Program-made: the position numbers and the translations under genes | Assembly: GCA_036971475.1 (NCBI GenBank) | Contig: JBAIZL010000001.1 | Location: 208,286,341 to 208,350,340, forward strand | Source: Prosapia bicincta | Lineage: Eukaryota; Arthropoda; Insecta; Hemiptera; Cercopidae | Length of the DNA stretch: 64,000 bases | Direction of reading: 5' to 3' | The notes under the pieces: model-generated | Databases searched by the model: none | Told to the model about the DNA's origin: nothing | The model's input: the letters and a program-made list of their open reading frames with translations, nothing else | Shown: piece by piece, positions 36,615 through 50,055 of the stretch | Layout: each line of letters opens with the position of its first letter | Position numbering within the stretch: position 1 is the first letter of the stretch

Positions 36615-36820
36615 AATTAAAAATATTTCAAAAACAAGCAAGAATACTTTTATTGCATATATTATTCATTGCTTTTCGGCGATAAAATAGTACCAGCATC
36701 TTCAGGAAAATAATTGAAGAAGATCTAATAATAGAAAATAATTTCTATTTTATCGGCGAAAAGCTTTGAATAATATATGCAATAAAAGTATTCTTGTTTT
36801 TGAAATATAATTTAAATTTA
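36615..36820. mobile_element. Palindromic PLE derivative, related to the 20.8-kb family
   Basis: Left arm (about 36615-36690) and right arm (about 36750-36820) are inverted copies sharing CAAGAATACTTTTATTGCAT, ATATTATTC and TTTTCGGCGATAAAATA. The left arm keeps a hammerhead-like core on the minus strand. The right arm has lost the CTGANGA box but keeps GAAAAGCTTTGAAT. An (AT)n tract follows. It lies 24 bp outside the right terminal repeat of the LARD-like element. Confidence 0.65.
36668..36715 (-). ncRNA. Hammerhead-ribozyme-like core
   Basis: Minus strand: CTGAAGA (36699-36705), extra T, stem II GCTGGTA/TATCGCC with one C.C mismatch, GAA (36675-36677), then AAGCAAT where sibling copies read AAGCTTT. 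Stem I TTATT..C/GAATAA is imperfect. Probably impaired. Confidence 0.42.
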
Positions 36821-36821
36821 T

Positions 36822-36824
<3 letters not shown>

Positions 36825-36861
<37 letters not shown>
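36825..36861. repeat. (AT)n microsatellite
   Basis: About 37 bp of AT abutting the PLE hairpin. Confidence 0.96.
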
Positions 36862-36866
<5 letters not shown>

Positions 36867-37349
36867 TGTATTATTAATAATAAAACTGGTCTCATTAAAC
36901 CTACCATATTTTTTCTTGTCTTTTCTTACCCTTAATACACATATAACTAAAGTGGCCATTAACTCTTTAGGTATTATGTGGAGCGTATCCATTAGTTATA
37001 CTAGAATTAGGACAACACAATACCACAATACACTATCTTAAATGGTTTAGTTCTTTTCAATCTTCTAACCAATTACGGAAGTTAAAAGTTGAAAATTCAC
37101 TGCACTTGGATGTAGGTCAAGTTTTTGATCTGGGCATCTTCTTTATTTCTTCTATTATTGTCGGGATATTCCCTGTAAAAATCTTTAATTTTTACCTACC
37201 AAAGGGCATACGTCATATTTCTCAGTACCTTATTTTGGAACATCTGAAGAATTTCTATATTAAATTCCTTTGCAGGTCCTAGCTTACCATCAAATCTATT
37301 TATTTCGTTCATAGCAAATAATTAGCATCTAAGGAATGTATTTAGTTCA

Positions 37350-38150
37350 CACCTAGTAAATATCATTATTTTTATATTGGATTATAATTCCGTTAGTATC
37401 CAATAACGGTGAGTCTTTCAATACCTTATTTGTGAAATTGATGCGGACTGAGTTTACTTCATTCAATTTGATTTTCCTTTTATCAGTACCTTCTAGGAGT
37501 GTGTTTATTGCATCTCTGGAGTTTGTACATAGATATTTATATGTCTTTGTCATTTGGTAATAATGCTATACCAGCTGCACCATCTGTCACTTCTTGAGCG
37601 GTTGGGATATTAAACCACAGTTGTATAGAATGGAGACTTCTGGACCAAGTATACTCTGCTGGACCTAGTTATGGGCCCAAGATACCTTAAGGTACTGCTG
37701 CGTTGATTTCCATAATTTCGGTTTATTCCCCTTCCTGTTTGATATTGAAGATTCTGCATGATATATATGATGTTAACAATGAGCACACATGCCTTTGGGA
37801 GCATTTAATTTAATTTATGGATCATGCCTTCATCCCATACCTTATCAAAGGCTTGGGCCACATCAACAAATAATGTTGTAAAAGTCCGCTAATTTTCTAA
37901 GGCTTGTTCTCTTATATCGACTAATCTATTAACTCCATCTATGTTTTTCTCTGAATTCCACCTGGTATTCTGGAACCACAAATGTTTTTCCTTATAACTG
38001 GTCTAACACTTATCATTAAGAACTTTTGGTATAACTTGGAGATTGCAGGTACTACCGATATAGGTCCATATGACTTGGTGTGTCTGTTAGATGTTCTGTG
38101 AATAACTCCGATTTTTTTTTATCATTTCTTATCCAACGTCCATTTTCTTT
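37350..38150 (-). pseudogene. Jockey-type reverse transcriptase relic 1
   Basis: Minus-strand frames carry, in order, PISVVPAISKLYQKF (about 38030), NRLVDIREQALEN, VDVAQAFDKVWDEGMIHKLN (RT motif A, about 37810-37866), a broken AVP.G.LGP motif B box (near 37690), and KLNEVNSVRINFTNKVLKDS with LDTNGIII (thumb region, 37360-37500). The DVAQAFDKVW wording is characteristic of Jockey-clade LINEs. Stops and frameshifts separate all pieces, and the YADD box is not recognisable. Confidence 0.78.
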
Positions 38151-39783
38151 CCTGATTGGAAGTACTGAAGTAGTTTATCGCTTGGTTTTTCTGGTTAGTC
38201 TCCAAAATAAATAATTTAATTCCTTTGTTGGTTCCATATTATCCAAATAAATTCTAATGAATCCTGTTTGAGATTCTGGATTTGACTCTTTTTTATGAAA
38301 TACCTTCTGTTAGTTCACACTCTTCTTATATAAACATTCCCTAACAAGAAGTATATTTCTCAAAGAAGTATATGAATTTCTCTTTTACTCCCATCTGGTG
38401 CGTTGAAACCTACATGGTACAACCTTAAATTGTTGCCATGGTTACCTCACAATATCATAAGTATTCCTCAATTTATTAAAAATGAATAAAAAGAATAAAA
38501 TAAACAAAAAAAACTGGATTAACGGTATCGAACTTTGGTTCACAAACTGAATATGCGAAAGGAAAGCGAAAAGAAACTACAACACAAGCGACAAAAAGTA
38601 GAAACCGTATAAATAATAATAGACCAACGCCATACATAGGAACGAAAATGGTCACTTGATATTGCCACTTAATATTGTTATTCTCACATATGTATATAGA
38701 TTTTTATATTAATTGTAATTATAAAATAAATAGAAAATAAAATACAAGTTTTCTTTGTTGACATAAGTAGGAATTCATTTCGAATTTTATTTTGCTTATT
38801 TTTCTTGTTTTTTACTTTTATTATTTCAAATGGTTTTGCCTACTGAATCTTCAGACTGGTGCCATCTTGATCTTACCTTATTTTTTTCTAAAACTAGCTT
38901 TCTTATTTCTACCGGGTGGCTCTTTCCTTTTGTGGCATAATTAATCTGCCTTGTGTTATTGTATGCAGCGGTTTGTAATTTCACTATGGTGGACAACATC
39001 GTCTTGAATAAAACCTAAACCGGTTTTACAACTAATATACAACCGAAAATTCTGCTTATTTGAATCTCTTGGTTATTAAATCAACCGGTTTATTGAACCA
39101 GATTGAGAAAAAAACTGAAACCGGATATATATAGTACATAACACTAAATTCTGCTTATTATTATCTCTGAAAATATTGAATGAGCTGGTTTATTAATCCA
39201 GATTTATAAAACCAAAACCAGTTACCTACATGCAGTAAACTATACAAATGTAGGCCTATTCATTATTTGATATATTTAAATCAAGTACTTTGTAATATAC
39301 ATAATCTTTGTTTATACGGCCATATTTAGTTGGTGATGTTTGTTAGTTTGTTCCTATTCATGTCTCCCATGAAATCCTAATTTGTTGAGAAATATTTTTT
39401 AGATATTGTACTGGTCGATTGTTTGTTTCTATTCATATATTCCATTAATTCCTGACTAGATAACGGTACGACTTCGGTTGCCTTTGCAGGCATGTGGGTA
39501 TTCCAAGAAATTTTACCGATTACACGTAAGACCCGGGCGTCTATTGTACCGCATGTGTAACAAACATCCCATCTTCTACTGCTTAATAAATAATATCACG
39601 GGTTTACATTTTAGAAATATTTATCAAAAATGACTTCTAAAAACAACACTGATAATAAATCATTTTTTGAAAAAACTTATAAAAAGTGTGGAGGAACGTA
39701 TCTAATACGCAAATATTACAATGCGGGTCTAATACGATTTTTAAAAAGGTTCCATTTTAGTTTAGAATTTCGGCTCATACCTA
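38151..39783. other. AT-rich stretch; possible LINE flank
   Basis: The first few hundred bases may be more of the decayed Jockey-type element. I could not read protein from them. GGTTTATTNAACCAGATT-like blocks recur at 39087-39110 and 39189-39210. Confidence 0.45.
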
Positions 39784-40262
<479 letters not shown>

Positions 40263-43200
40263 AAAAGATGGGAACGATTGGGTAATAAGGTAGGGTCAAG
40301 ATATGACACACGACGTTTTTTGCGGCGATCGCTTGGAGTGTGCGGTATCCCTACGACGAGCAGAGCCACTGTTACCGGCGCACGAGAAGGCCCTACCCCT
40401 AGGCTGCTCATAACAATAAGATCACTCCAAAAACATTTTCGATCAGAAAACCTCAGATTGACAGAAAGTTACAATGCAGAAACAGGATAATTTGTATTAT
40501 AATGTGTACACCCTTTTCTTAATAAAATTAGTATTTTTGCATATCCGTAAATACTTATATTACTTAATAAAATATAACGTCAGAAAAACTAGCTAACGTT
40601 TTGTCCATGTTTGTAGGTCAGGAATACATCAACAGCGCATGCGCAGAACTGAAAACCGAGATTGTCTCATTTCTACGCCAGGGCTCTTTCCTGTGCCGGT
40701 GACAGTACCTTCAATAGGGGTCATAGAGTGGTATCTTTCCGTTACAGTCTTTAGAAAGATAAGGAATATAGTTAGGTATAATTAAACGAAGGACGTGATG
40801 AAGGAATGATGAAGGAAATTATTGCACAAGTGGGCAATAAGGTTATTTATGTAAAGATCTTACTTTTAGCTGGGATGATATATATTGCCAGTCGTTTGGT
40901 TACCATTCATCCAGCTACTAACGTTATTTAGTTACAATAATGGGTAAATGTTGGAAATGGTGATAAAATAAAAATTAAAATCTGGTTTATTATTGATCAC
41001 GTATTTTTCGTACCGCTAACGTCCCCTTAGTTTAACTACTAACACCCTCTTTTTGTGCATCTTTTCGAGACCGTTTCATTTTTTATGTACTCAACATTAT
41101 TTTTGGTACAAAAAACGTCCTCAGTTTTTTATTGACACTGAACGAATTCTGAACTGATACAAGTGGTACTCAAGGAATTCTAAAAATTTATGTCTTAGGA
41201 AATACGTCAGAATATTTTATGTTATCTTTACACTTTCCTTAATGGTTCCTGATAAAATTTATATTGAATAATCATCTAAATAATCTGATTTTAGCGTGTA
41301 CGAAAATTTCGATGCTTCTTCGAATTTAGTCACTTTATTGTAATTCATCTAATTATCTGTATCGTCAGTAAGCCAGCCAAAATCAGTTGTCGTAGATATT
41401 ACTAAATTCCCAAATTAGCTTACAACCGTGGTATTCTTTATTTTCGTGAAATGTTTTCATTTCTCTTAGCCTTATTCATCACATGGATTTTCTTCAATAA
41501 TATCTCGATACTTTCTTCTTAGTAACGTGTTATTATTGCTCTTATATCTACGTCATAATAACGAGCTGAATTTTCTGTAGGTTTCAAATATCAGAATTTC
41601 CACTTAAGCAAGGACTTAATAGTACTTTTGCAGGCAATATATGAACATTAAGTTTTAATTTCTGGTAAATATCTCATTAAGATGCTCATGAATTTAGTTT
41701 TATTATTGCTCAATGATAACCTAATAGCTACTTAGAAAACTAGTAAACTCTTGATCATATTACTTTTGAAATTCTATGATTTATGTTATGTTGTATAAAT
41801 TACAAAAAGAAGGCTAGAGGATGCACATAAAGCAGAGACCTATACAAAAATACTTTAGTCATTATCATTACAATGATAAATATTATACGGGATTCTGAAA
41901 ATTAATATAAACACATTTGATTGTTAGAATTGATTAAACAGTGAGCAAAAATATGAAGCATGTCTACAAATCATAGGACGATATACTCGTATATTTGTGT
42001 GGAAGTAAACATACAATTACATTTAAATTGTTATTTATTTTAGATTTCGTTCTTCACGGCATTCAAATCTTTAGGGACACATTCCTGTTACGTCAATAAA
42101 CTTAATTGTTTTGTAGCTGGATAAGCTCATATCCTCAAGAGAATACATTTCATATCAAAATAAAAATTGTCAGTAAATAAAAGATTGAAATTGACAAATG
42201 CTAACATTATAGGCCTACTCGTACATTATCAATTAATTATTTATTTTCACTTAAATAGTGCAATAAAAATAGAAGTTGTAAGTGTAAATAAATGTAATAG
42301 TTCAAAACTCTGATATAATCAATTATTATATTTTCAGAAGAAATAAAAAGTTCAATCTGTATTTATAAACCTATGCAAATATCTAAAACATAGCTAAAGC
42401 ATTTCCAGACTTAAAAATTAGCTTATGTACTTAGTACTTGATTTGTAGATTATTTTTTGTAGCCTTCAAAACAAAAATAATAGAATAAGTTATTTATTTT
42501 AAAAGTGTACTTTGGGCCTTTTACGTGATCGAGATCCAAGTGTCTCGGACATAGTGATGGAAATTTTTCAAATAACAAATAGGTATATTTACATTAAATT
42601 AATTTAAGAGTTAAAAGGGAGGGATTCTAAATATACAAACTTAGATGCTTACTAACTTTCTTTCCATCAGAAAACCATCTCAGTGCTCTCTAATTATGAA
42701 TTCATTTAAGGGGATCGTCACTATAAGCTCATGATTACAGCGACCATCCCAATAATGAGCAAATTACTTCCCCGTATTATTTTGTTCAACTATTCAAGTT
42801 GTAGATCTGAAGCAGAAAAATATAGAGAAATTATTTTTAACATGGGCACAGATACATGCACACTTTCCGTAAGACATTTTTCTGTAAATTCTACAACTTT
42901 TTAAAAATAAATAAACTAAACTGAGGGGAGAGTTCACTGTGGTAAAGTGGTTTAAGAGCTATTAAACTAAAGTAAAGTTACCTGGAATGAAAAGTCTCAT
43001 CTTGGTGCACATTGTTCCTAGAGTGTTTAGGCCGAGGCTTTCCACTACTAGTATTTTTACTAGCGGGTAAAAAATTATAAAATAAATTTAAAACTTTTAC
43101 ATTATAAAAACTTCAAATACAGTATTAATTGCGAATATATCAATTGACTAAGAACGCAGTGCAATAGCGTTAACGAATGCTATATATTCAGAAATATGTC

Positions 43201-43959
43201 AAAAACTCCGTTAATACTTTGCTTGATTTAAACCTCCGAAACTCTTAGAACTAACGACAACCGTTTAAACATATTCTATGGGTCATCCCGACATGGCCTC
43301 CGTTTACTGGAACCTCTTTAGAATATTTATGTAATAAAATTTTGGTGTAAAATTCTGTAGTTTTTTTGCGCCTGACAGATAGAAATAATTTTAGACATTT
43401 ACATAATAGAAGGACCTTTTTACATTAATTGCAATAAAGATCCGATAACAAAGCTAAAAAAGTGTAAATAATTTATTTAAAAGTACACTGTAACGGGCTT
43501 GAATCTTAAATTTAGGAGTTGCAGGAAATATTATTAAAAGAAACTAGATTCTGAAAAAAATGGCTAACATTAACATTCCTGCAATTATCAAGTAATCAGC
43601 AAGTAGTAATTGTGACACAAAGCCATATTTGAGGAGGTGATTCTCTCTTTCGTTAAAAGAGATGAAATGCTAAAAGAAGACATATGAAAACCATATGCAC
43701 TTTGAAAGACCACCGACATCCGTCGTTGTTGAAAATCATCAACAAAAATTAAAAACAAAAATAATAATAAAAAATAAGAAAATATTTGGAAATTCTAGAT
43801 ACAGAGTTACAGCTAAAGAATTTAGGACAATCTTAGTTCCTGTAAAAACAGGTAGAAACCTAGAAAGAAATCTGACGTTAGCCAAGTGTATATCACGCCA
43901 CCAGAAGCCAAGGATCACCGGTGAAAAAGATGACCGTCACAACGCACAAAAAGAGAGAG
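40263..43959. other. AT-rich stretch without recognised gene
   Basis: A GC-richer patch at 40278-40490 is open for 70 codons (plus) with no domain. A further patch lies at 40610-40740. The rest is AT-rich with nothing assignable. Confidence 0.55.
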
Positions 43960-44057
43960 AAAATGTAGAACAGAGAGAGACAAAAAGAGAGGGAGAGGAG
44001 ATAAAGCTGAAGAGAGAGAGAGAGAGAGAGAGAGAAGGAAGCGAGAGAGAGAGAGAA

Positions 44058-44095
<38 letters not shown>
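43960..44095. repeat. (GA)n microsatellite, interrupted
   Basis: Purine-rich GA repeats. The long plus-strand ORF starting at 43695 owes its length to this tract (Arg-Glu repeats). Confidence 0.95.
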
Positions 44096-44099
<4 letters not shown>

Positions 44100-45780
44100 T
44101 CATACAAGAATATAGTTTATATTTTTTATTAAAAATTCCAAAATCAGTTTGGAAAACACTACAAATGTTCCATCAGTAGCAAGAAGAGACTTCTACATCA
44201 TTTAGTTCAAAGACGTTTACATTTTATTATATTTTTAGAAAATCAGAAAGCCCTTAAAATTATCCACTAGTTTACCATTAGAAAGCTGACCATCATTAGT
44301 TAAAACTTAAATATTACTGCTGAAGATGGATCCTAGAGTTTAGACTGCCATTACGTAAAACTTTGTTCGACCGTATACCTTTACAATATTGATAAACTTA
44401 CTGTCGCTTCGGTTGTTTACTGGTAATTCTTCAAAGGGTAGTCATTATTATTATTTTTTTTTAATAAACAATTTGATCGTTTTTTAAGAGTAGTAGTATA
44501 AATAAACCTTTAATAACCTTTTGCCAATTTAGGGTTCATTTTCGCATAGATTATTAAAATAAAAATTTAGACTTCCATAATCAGACAACTAGTAAAGCAA
44601 TAAACATTTCCCCTTGGTTACAACATGTGATTAGCTTGTTTCTGAGAAATTTAAATTTTAGAAAATTGTTGAAAACTGTTAAAAACTCAGTAAATTTAAA
44701 AGAATCCTGGTTTACATTTAAAATGCAAAATGACACATAAAGATAAATCGCAGTGTTTGTACTGGCAGAGTTTATGCAACTCTATAGACCATATGACTTT
44801 AAGGAAATGACTAAAATTATATATTTTTTTTCTTGATAGAACACAATTTATTCCTTTTTTATATTAATACTAATAATCAAAATCTTTAGAAACTTCGTTT
44901 AGTTTTAGATATCTGAATTTTAGTTTTAAGAAAAATATCCAAAGTAATACAAGTAGTATTTGAGCTTGTTGAGAGTTAAGTATATTAATAAACAACTGTA
45001 AACAAACCTGAAAAAATAAACCTTTTTATAGATTTGGTATTATGAGTATTGGTGATTAAGACATATATCACTGAATCGATTTTGATCGTAAGGTGTTTAA
45101 ATATCAGAGTTTGTTACAGTTATTAACCAATCAAAAAATAACCTTTAGAAAGCACTTTTTACTGTTTAAATATTTTAATATTCCTTAAGGAAAGCATTTT
45201 TCATATAAAAATTGATCTTATTTAAAAGAAATAATTTAAATGCGCACATAAAAATGTGATCACGTTAAACGTTTTCTTTTTTTTGAATTATAAAGTTTAG
45301 TCATAACTACGTTATGTTCAACATTGTCTTGAGTTTTGACAACACTAAAGTAGTTTTTTACTTAGCACAAATTATGTTCTAAGAAGTCTGAGCATAGCGC
45401 TGTGTTCCTTACCATGCCATGTCGGACTAAATACAATAGACAATGGCAAAGTTTCAGTGCCTAGGTTGGCAGAACGGCGCCAAACAAACTTCAGCTGTTT
45501 TGTGTTCTAGTGTAAACATGGATGGTTTTTGTTTGAGATGCAAAGTTCTGACGCCTGAAAGCCGGCAAAAACAGCCTCAAAATAAAATAATAAATTTAGG
45601 TTGACTATTGTGGAACAGCGATGTTTGTAAATTATGGGACGTTAAAGGTTACGTTCTCCCACCACTAATATTCCATGTGTTTTGAGCTTCGAAGTATTTG
45701 ATAAATTCCACCTTAGGTTTAGAATAACTACACTAGGCTATGAAGAAGTAGTTTAATAGTTAAAAACTTTTTAAACTATA

Positions 45781-45858
<78 letters not shown>

Positions 45859-46254
45859 CAACCACAATTTCAGTATTATAGATGATTTATCATGTAACAT
45901 AACACATCTTTAAAAATATTAATAACATCAAAACACCAGCGACTGTGTGACCGTTTGCTCAGTCGCAGATAGTCTCGTTAGGCCTGGTTGTAGGAAAACT
46001 TGCAACTGCCAGTGACGTAACTCCTAATAGAGGAAAATCATTGAAAGATCATGACAGGCTGAGACAGTTAGGCAGCGTCGTAATATTGTATTAGGTTGCA
46101 GGCTTGCTGCAACCTCGGGAGTGTTCGGTTACTATCGGCTCCGTCCAAAGAGACCCATGGGATGTCCGCTCAGAGTTCCTAGCAAAATGAACAAGTTATA
46201 ATTCATTATTTTATTTATGTTTATTACTTTAATAGTTTAGGACCTAGGATAATT
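44096..46254. other. AT-rich stretch without recognised gene
   Basis: GC-richer patches at 45390-45600 and 45940-46190 are unassigned. A 28-codon ORF at 45518 begins MDGFCLRCKVLTPESRQ (a C..C pair) but is too short to call. Confidence 0.55.
45785..45855. repeat. (AT)n microsatellite
   Basis: About 71 bp of AT. Confidence 0.97.
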
Positions 46255-47353
46255 TGTTGACATTCATAGTTAAGAATGAACTGAGATTTATTTGTTAATA
46301 AATGAACCCATGATCTGGGATCCGATGTCTTAAATAAAAAAATGTTATATAAATAATTCCAATATATATCCTTCAATGGAAAAAGGCACAAAGTATTATT
46401 CAGTATGTACCTATTTTCCCTATAACAACCCCTTAAACTGTTTATAATTACTATTTCTTTGCCTAAAATAAAACTAACACTTTACAATCTTCATACCGCA
46501 TAGGTTTAGGCACTAGCAGCGGCTGGAAGATATTAAATTAGGAGATATGCCATTTTTTTTTCAGAGAAAGTAATAAATTTGATTATTATACACTTTGCAG
46601 AGAACTGCCTACTGAAGGGATGCAGACATCTCTTCCCTGTTTCCCTCTGGATTCGCACTTATCTGTAAACAGGCGACACTGGTAAAACTTGAAACAAGCA
46701 GAATTCTGCTTGCCAAATTCTGCCAGAGAACTATGTTGTGACTATTTTGTAGGATTATTTAGGAAAATAATATGAGGAAAAATAAATTTTACTTTCAGTC
46801 GTAAGATAGTAAATATTATCGATTTTGATTTTTATAAACATTGTTTAGTACAGGAATTTTACTTCGTATTTAATTATAAAAATAAAATTTATTTAAAATA
46901 TACATTTTAATTTACCTCCAAATATTAAAAAAATTTACTAATAAATTAAAATAATTATAAGTATTTGTTAAATCTAGCCTGGAATATATTTAACAAATCT
47001 ATATTAAAACCAATTACGGTATATCAAAAACAAAACTTATATTAACCTAAGAAGATATACATAATACAAATTTTACTTAATACATAATACAAACTACTTT
47101 CCCTCTACTAATGTAGTGCTATTTTACTACTGCATTAAAATATAACTTTCAAATAACAATTAGATATTTTTGCTTTGAGATGAGGTCATACTATTATCCA
47201 CTATGTTAAGCTCATAAAAACAAATTTAGGAGGTAAACAATTTACCTTTATAATTCAACAACGTTTCAAAGGTAATTGAAACCCACAAGTGCGGTTGACG
47301 TCAGCGCGTCATCACTGTAAGCCATTTTCTCTATGAGAACATTTCTTCATCAC

Positions 47354-47520
47354 TTACATTTTTCTCCCATCTTTGTCACAAAGGAACCGCATTTGCCTGG
47401 TTCCTATCGCAGCAAGTAAAGTCTCTTCTATTCTACAAGTTTTACAATCAGTTATACGTTCTTTGTTTTGGTCGATTCTCTTAAAGTAGAGAGCTACACG
47501 ATTGTTATTGTTATTGATTA
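47354..47520 (-). CDS. Conserved short ORF in duplicated block, copy 1, unknown
   Basis: Reads VALYFKRIDQNKERITDCKT, CRIEETLLAAIGTRQM, RFLCDKDGRK. The paralogous block at 50427-50600 keeps the same frame open with FKRINQNKE, DCKTYRIE, LLAPIE and MRFLCDKD. Frame retention over about 50 codons in two diverged copies suggests that this derives from coding sequence, perhaps part of an unrecognised mobile element. No family is recognised. The upstream part of the ORF is microsatellite. Confidence 0.28.
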
Positions 47521-47542
47521 GGACAAATTTCTTGTAATCATT

Positions 47543-47548
<6 letters not shown>

Positions 47549-47632
<84 letters not shown>
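47549..47632. repeat. (AC)n(AT)n compound microsatellite
   Basis: About 42 bp of AC then 42 bp of AT. Absent from the paralogous copy near 50670. Confidence 0.97.
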
Positions 47633-47635
<3 letters not shown>

Positions 47636-47690
47636 AACAAAAGTCAAAATACAAATACAAGAATTATATTTGAATTTACAATATATATAT
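47633..47690 (-). mobile_element. Fragment of the 20.8-kb PLE family
   Basis: Reverse complement of the segment after the hammerhead core at 20829-20878 (AAGTCAAAATACAAATACAA, GAATTATATTTGAATTTAC). Sits in block U1 and is absent from U2, so it inserted, with the adjacent microsatellite, after the duplication. Confidence 0.6.
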
Positions 47691-48594
47691 ATTGTATATA
47701 TATATTATATATATATACGCATTTTTATTTTTAATTAACAAATCACTATTTACGATTCGTTTCATTATATTTCCATAAAAATCTGTTTATGCTTGCCTTA
47801 TTGAAGGTTCTCTTTCGTCATTAGTCTCTGCAAATTTATGGTATATTTTACATTTAACGTAACCTGATAAAGATAACAAAGTTTATGCGACCATGTAAGA
47901 TTAGTTTTCAAATAGAGCTGCTTAGTAAACTAATGAACGAGTTCTTATTTATTTCAATAACATGTACGAATATTTGTGCTGGAATACATATTTTGTTGTA
48001 AAAACGTAAACCTAATGGTTTTTTTTTTAAATTTCGGCGGATTAAGATAACTTTTATTTTACTTTTAAAAGGCACATGAATTGAGATCCGATGGCCTAAA
48101 TGAGTCAAAATAAATTAAAAATTGCCAATTAATGTCCTTCAATGGAATAAGTCACAAAGTATTTACCAGTATATTTCTATTTTCCTATAACAAACCTTTA
48201 ACTATAAATAATATTCGTGCTGGCTTTTGAGTGAAAGTTATAATTAAATAATAAAAATATGGTACAACTCACAAATATAATTTTTTTTATTTCAGACTCG
48301 TTTCAACTACTAAGTCAACCTCAGTGAAGATACACACATCAAATTAACTAAAAAAATATATATTTAACATAACCTATAAAGTTTCAACAAAAGTAAAAAC
48401 AAAAGTGAAAATCAGATCTGGGCATTGTCAAATTTATAGCCACAGCTACTAATATAATTACATTAAATAACATATGAATTATAAATATTTAATTTTGATG
48501 AACCTATATTACTAGTAAAAGATAATAATAACAAAATTATTTAAATAATTTAAAAAAATTAAAAAAGATAGTATTTAACAATTAATTAATTTAA

Positions 48595-49511
48595 AATAAT
48601 ATTGAATTTTGAATTGGTGCTAATTCATTATTACCAATTTTATTTTTATTTCTATTTATAAATAAAGTTTCCCATGCATCTAATTCATTAAAATGTATCA
48701 CATTTTTTAAAAGGACAACATTTTTACTTTTAAATTCGCGTTTTTCGTCCAAACAATATATTTCATCTGGCACATATCACACTGCAAACTATAAATTCCC
48801 GATTTATTTTCATTTTTTATTATATCTTTTTGGTTCCCTAATAGATTTTTTAGTTTAATTCTTGTAACTAACGTTACTTTTAAATTACTGTTCTTCTCAA
48901 AGGTTTTTTTAGCCAAATTAGATAAAGGTGGATGGTAAACTAATCTAATCCATTTTCTTTCCTCTCTATTTTTTAGTAACGTGCATCTTGAATTATTATT
49001 TTTCGTCCGTTTCATTTTGTTATGGATGTTATCTATCAATGATTCATTATATCCGTTAATTTTTGCTACACAGTAAATATAATTTAATTCTTTTATATAA
49101 TCTTCTTTCGAAAAAGGTACAGTAATTAATCTATGTATCATAGAGTTAAAAGCTGCTCTCTTATGTATTTCAGAATGAAAGGAGAGCAGTATCTTTAGTT
49201 ATGTATCTATTTGTATGTGTAGGTTTTCTATATATGTTAAATTTTAAATTGTTATTATTTCTAGAGACCAGGACATCTAAAAACGGTAAACTTCCATCAT
49301 TTTCAATTTCTATGGTGAAAGTTATGTTTTTATAAAAACTATTAAGTTCGTTGCAAAAATCTTCTATGCTATGTTTTTTATTAAAGACTGCAAAAATATC
49401 ATCAACATAACGTATCCATACTCTAGGAAAATAGGCCATCTTCTCTTTAACTTTCGTTTCAAAATATCCCATACAAAAATTAGCTAAGGAACTTGATAAT
49501 GGGACAAACAA
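48595..49511 (-). pseudogene. PLE reverse transcriptase C-terminal part plus GIY-YIG remnant
   Basis: The first frame (49511-49170) has FVPLSSSLANFCMGYFE, RYVDDIFAVF (RT catalytic box), GSLPFLDVLV and IYRKPTHTNRYI, the hallmark of Penelope-type RT. A one-base shift near 49167 leads to HSEIHKRAAFNSMIHRL and on to GIYSLQCDMCQMKYI (start of the GIY-YIG endonuclease). There the sequence jumps, at a shared AAATAT-TG, into YCLDEKREFKSKNVVLLKNV and NELDAWETLFINRN. About one domain's worth of catalytic sequence is thus deleted. The N-terminal half of RT is missing. Confidence 0.87.
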
Positions 49512-49528
49512 AAAGAAACATACTAGTT

Positions 49529-49750
49529 AGAGCAAAAGAACATTTTTCCCATTTTAATTTAATAGGCCTGAAAAATCAGCTATTGCAAAATATTGTTTGG
49601 ACGAAAAACACGAATTTAAAAGTAAAAATGTTGTCCTTTTAAAAAATGTGATACATTTTAATGAATTAGATGCATGGGAAACTTTATTTATAAATAGAAA
49701 TTAAAATTAAATTGGTAATAATGAATTAGGACCAATTCAAAATTCAATAT
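49529..49750 (+). pseudogene. PLE GIY-YIG endonuclease C-terminal part, inverted arm
   Basis: Opens with VRAKEHFSHFN (the R..EH box of GIY-YIG nucleases). After a one-base shift near 49565 it continues as EKSAIAKYCLDEKHEFKSKN and NVIHFNELDAWETLFINRN. It retains the part deleted from the minus-strand copy, so both arms derive from a longer parent. Confidence 0.8.
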
Positions 49751-50009
49751 TATTTTAATTAATTAATTGTTAAATATGTCTTTTTTAAATTATTTAAATA
49801 ATTTTGTTATTATTATGTTTTACTAGAAATATAGGCTCATAAAAATTAAATATTTATAATTTACATGTGTTATTTAATGTAATTATATTAGTAGCTGTGG
49901 CTATAAATTTGCAATCCCCAGATTTGATTTTCACTTTTGTTTTTACTTTTGTTGAAACGTTATAGGTTATGTTTAATATATATTTTTTTAGTTAATTTGA
50001 TTTGTGTAT

Positions 50010-50055
50010 CTTCACTGAGGATGACGACAAATTAGTCGTTGAAACGCGTATGAAG
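50010..50055 (+). ncRNA. Hammerhead-ribozyme-like core in PLE arm
   Basis: Stem I CTTCA/TGAAG (5 bp), CTGAGGA at 50015-50021, extra T, stem II ACGAC/GTCGT plus a wobble, GAA at 50041-50043, ACGCGT, then A at the cleavage position. Compared with TTTCA/TGAAA at the 4.9-kb copies, both sides of stem I changed together. The opposite arm (about 48288-48332, minus) is degenerate (CTGAGGT, shortened stem II). Confidence 0.66.

Noticed and set aside
42101..42150. Candidate hammerhead core around CTTGAGGATATGAG on the minus strand
   Set aside because: The core is not CTGANGA and there is no GAA after the putative stem II.
43695..44132. 145-codon plus-strand ORF with a basic, Arg-Glu-rich C-terminus
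   Set aside because: Half of its length is the (GA)n tract. The N-terminal part shows no domain and sits in ordinary AT-rich DNA.
45518..45604. 28-codon ORF starting MDGFCLRCKVLTPESRQ with a C..C pair
   Set aside because: It recalls small zinc-binding proteins, but it is too short, has no second Cys pair and no splice context.
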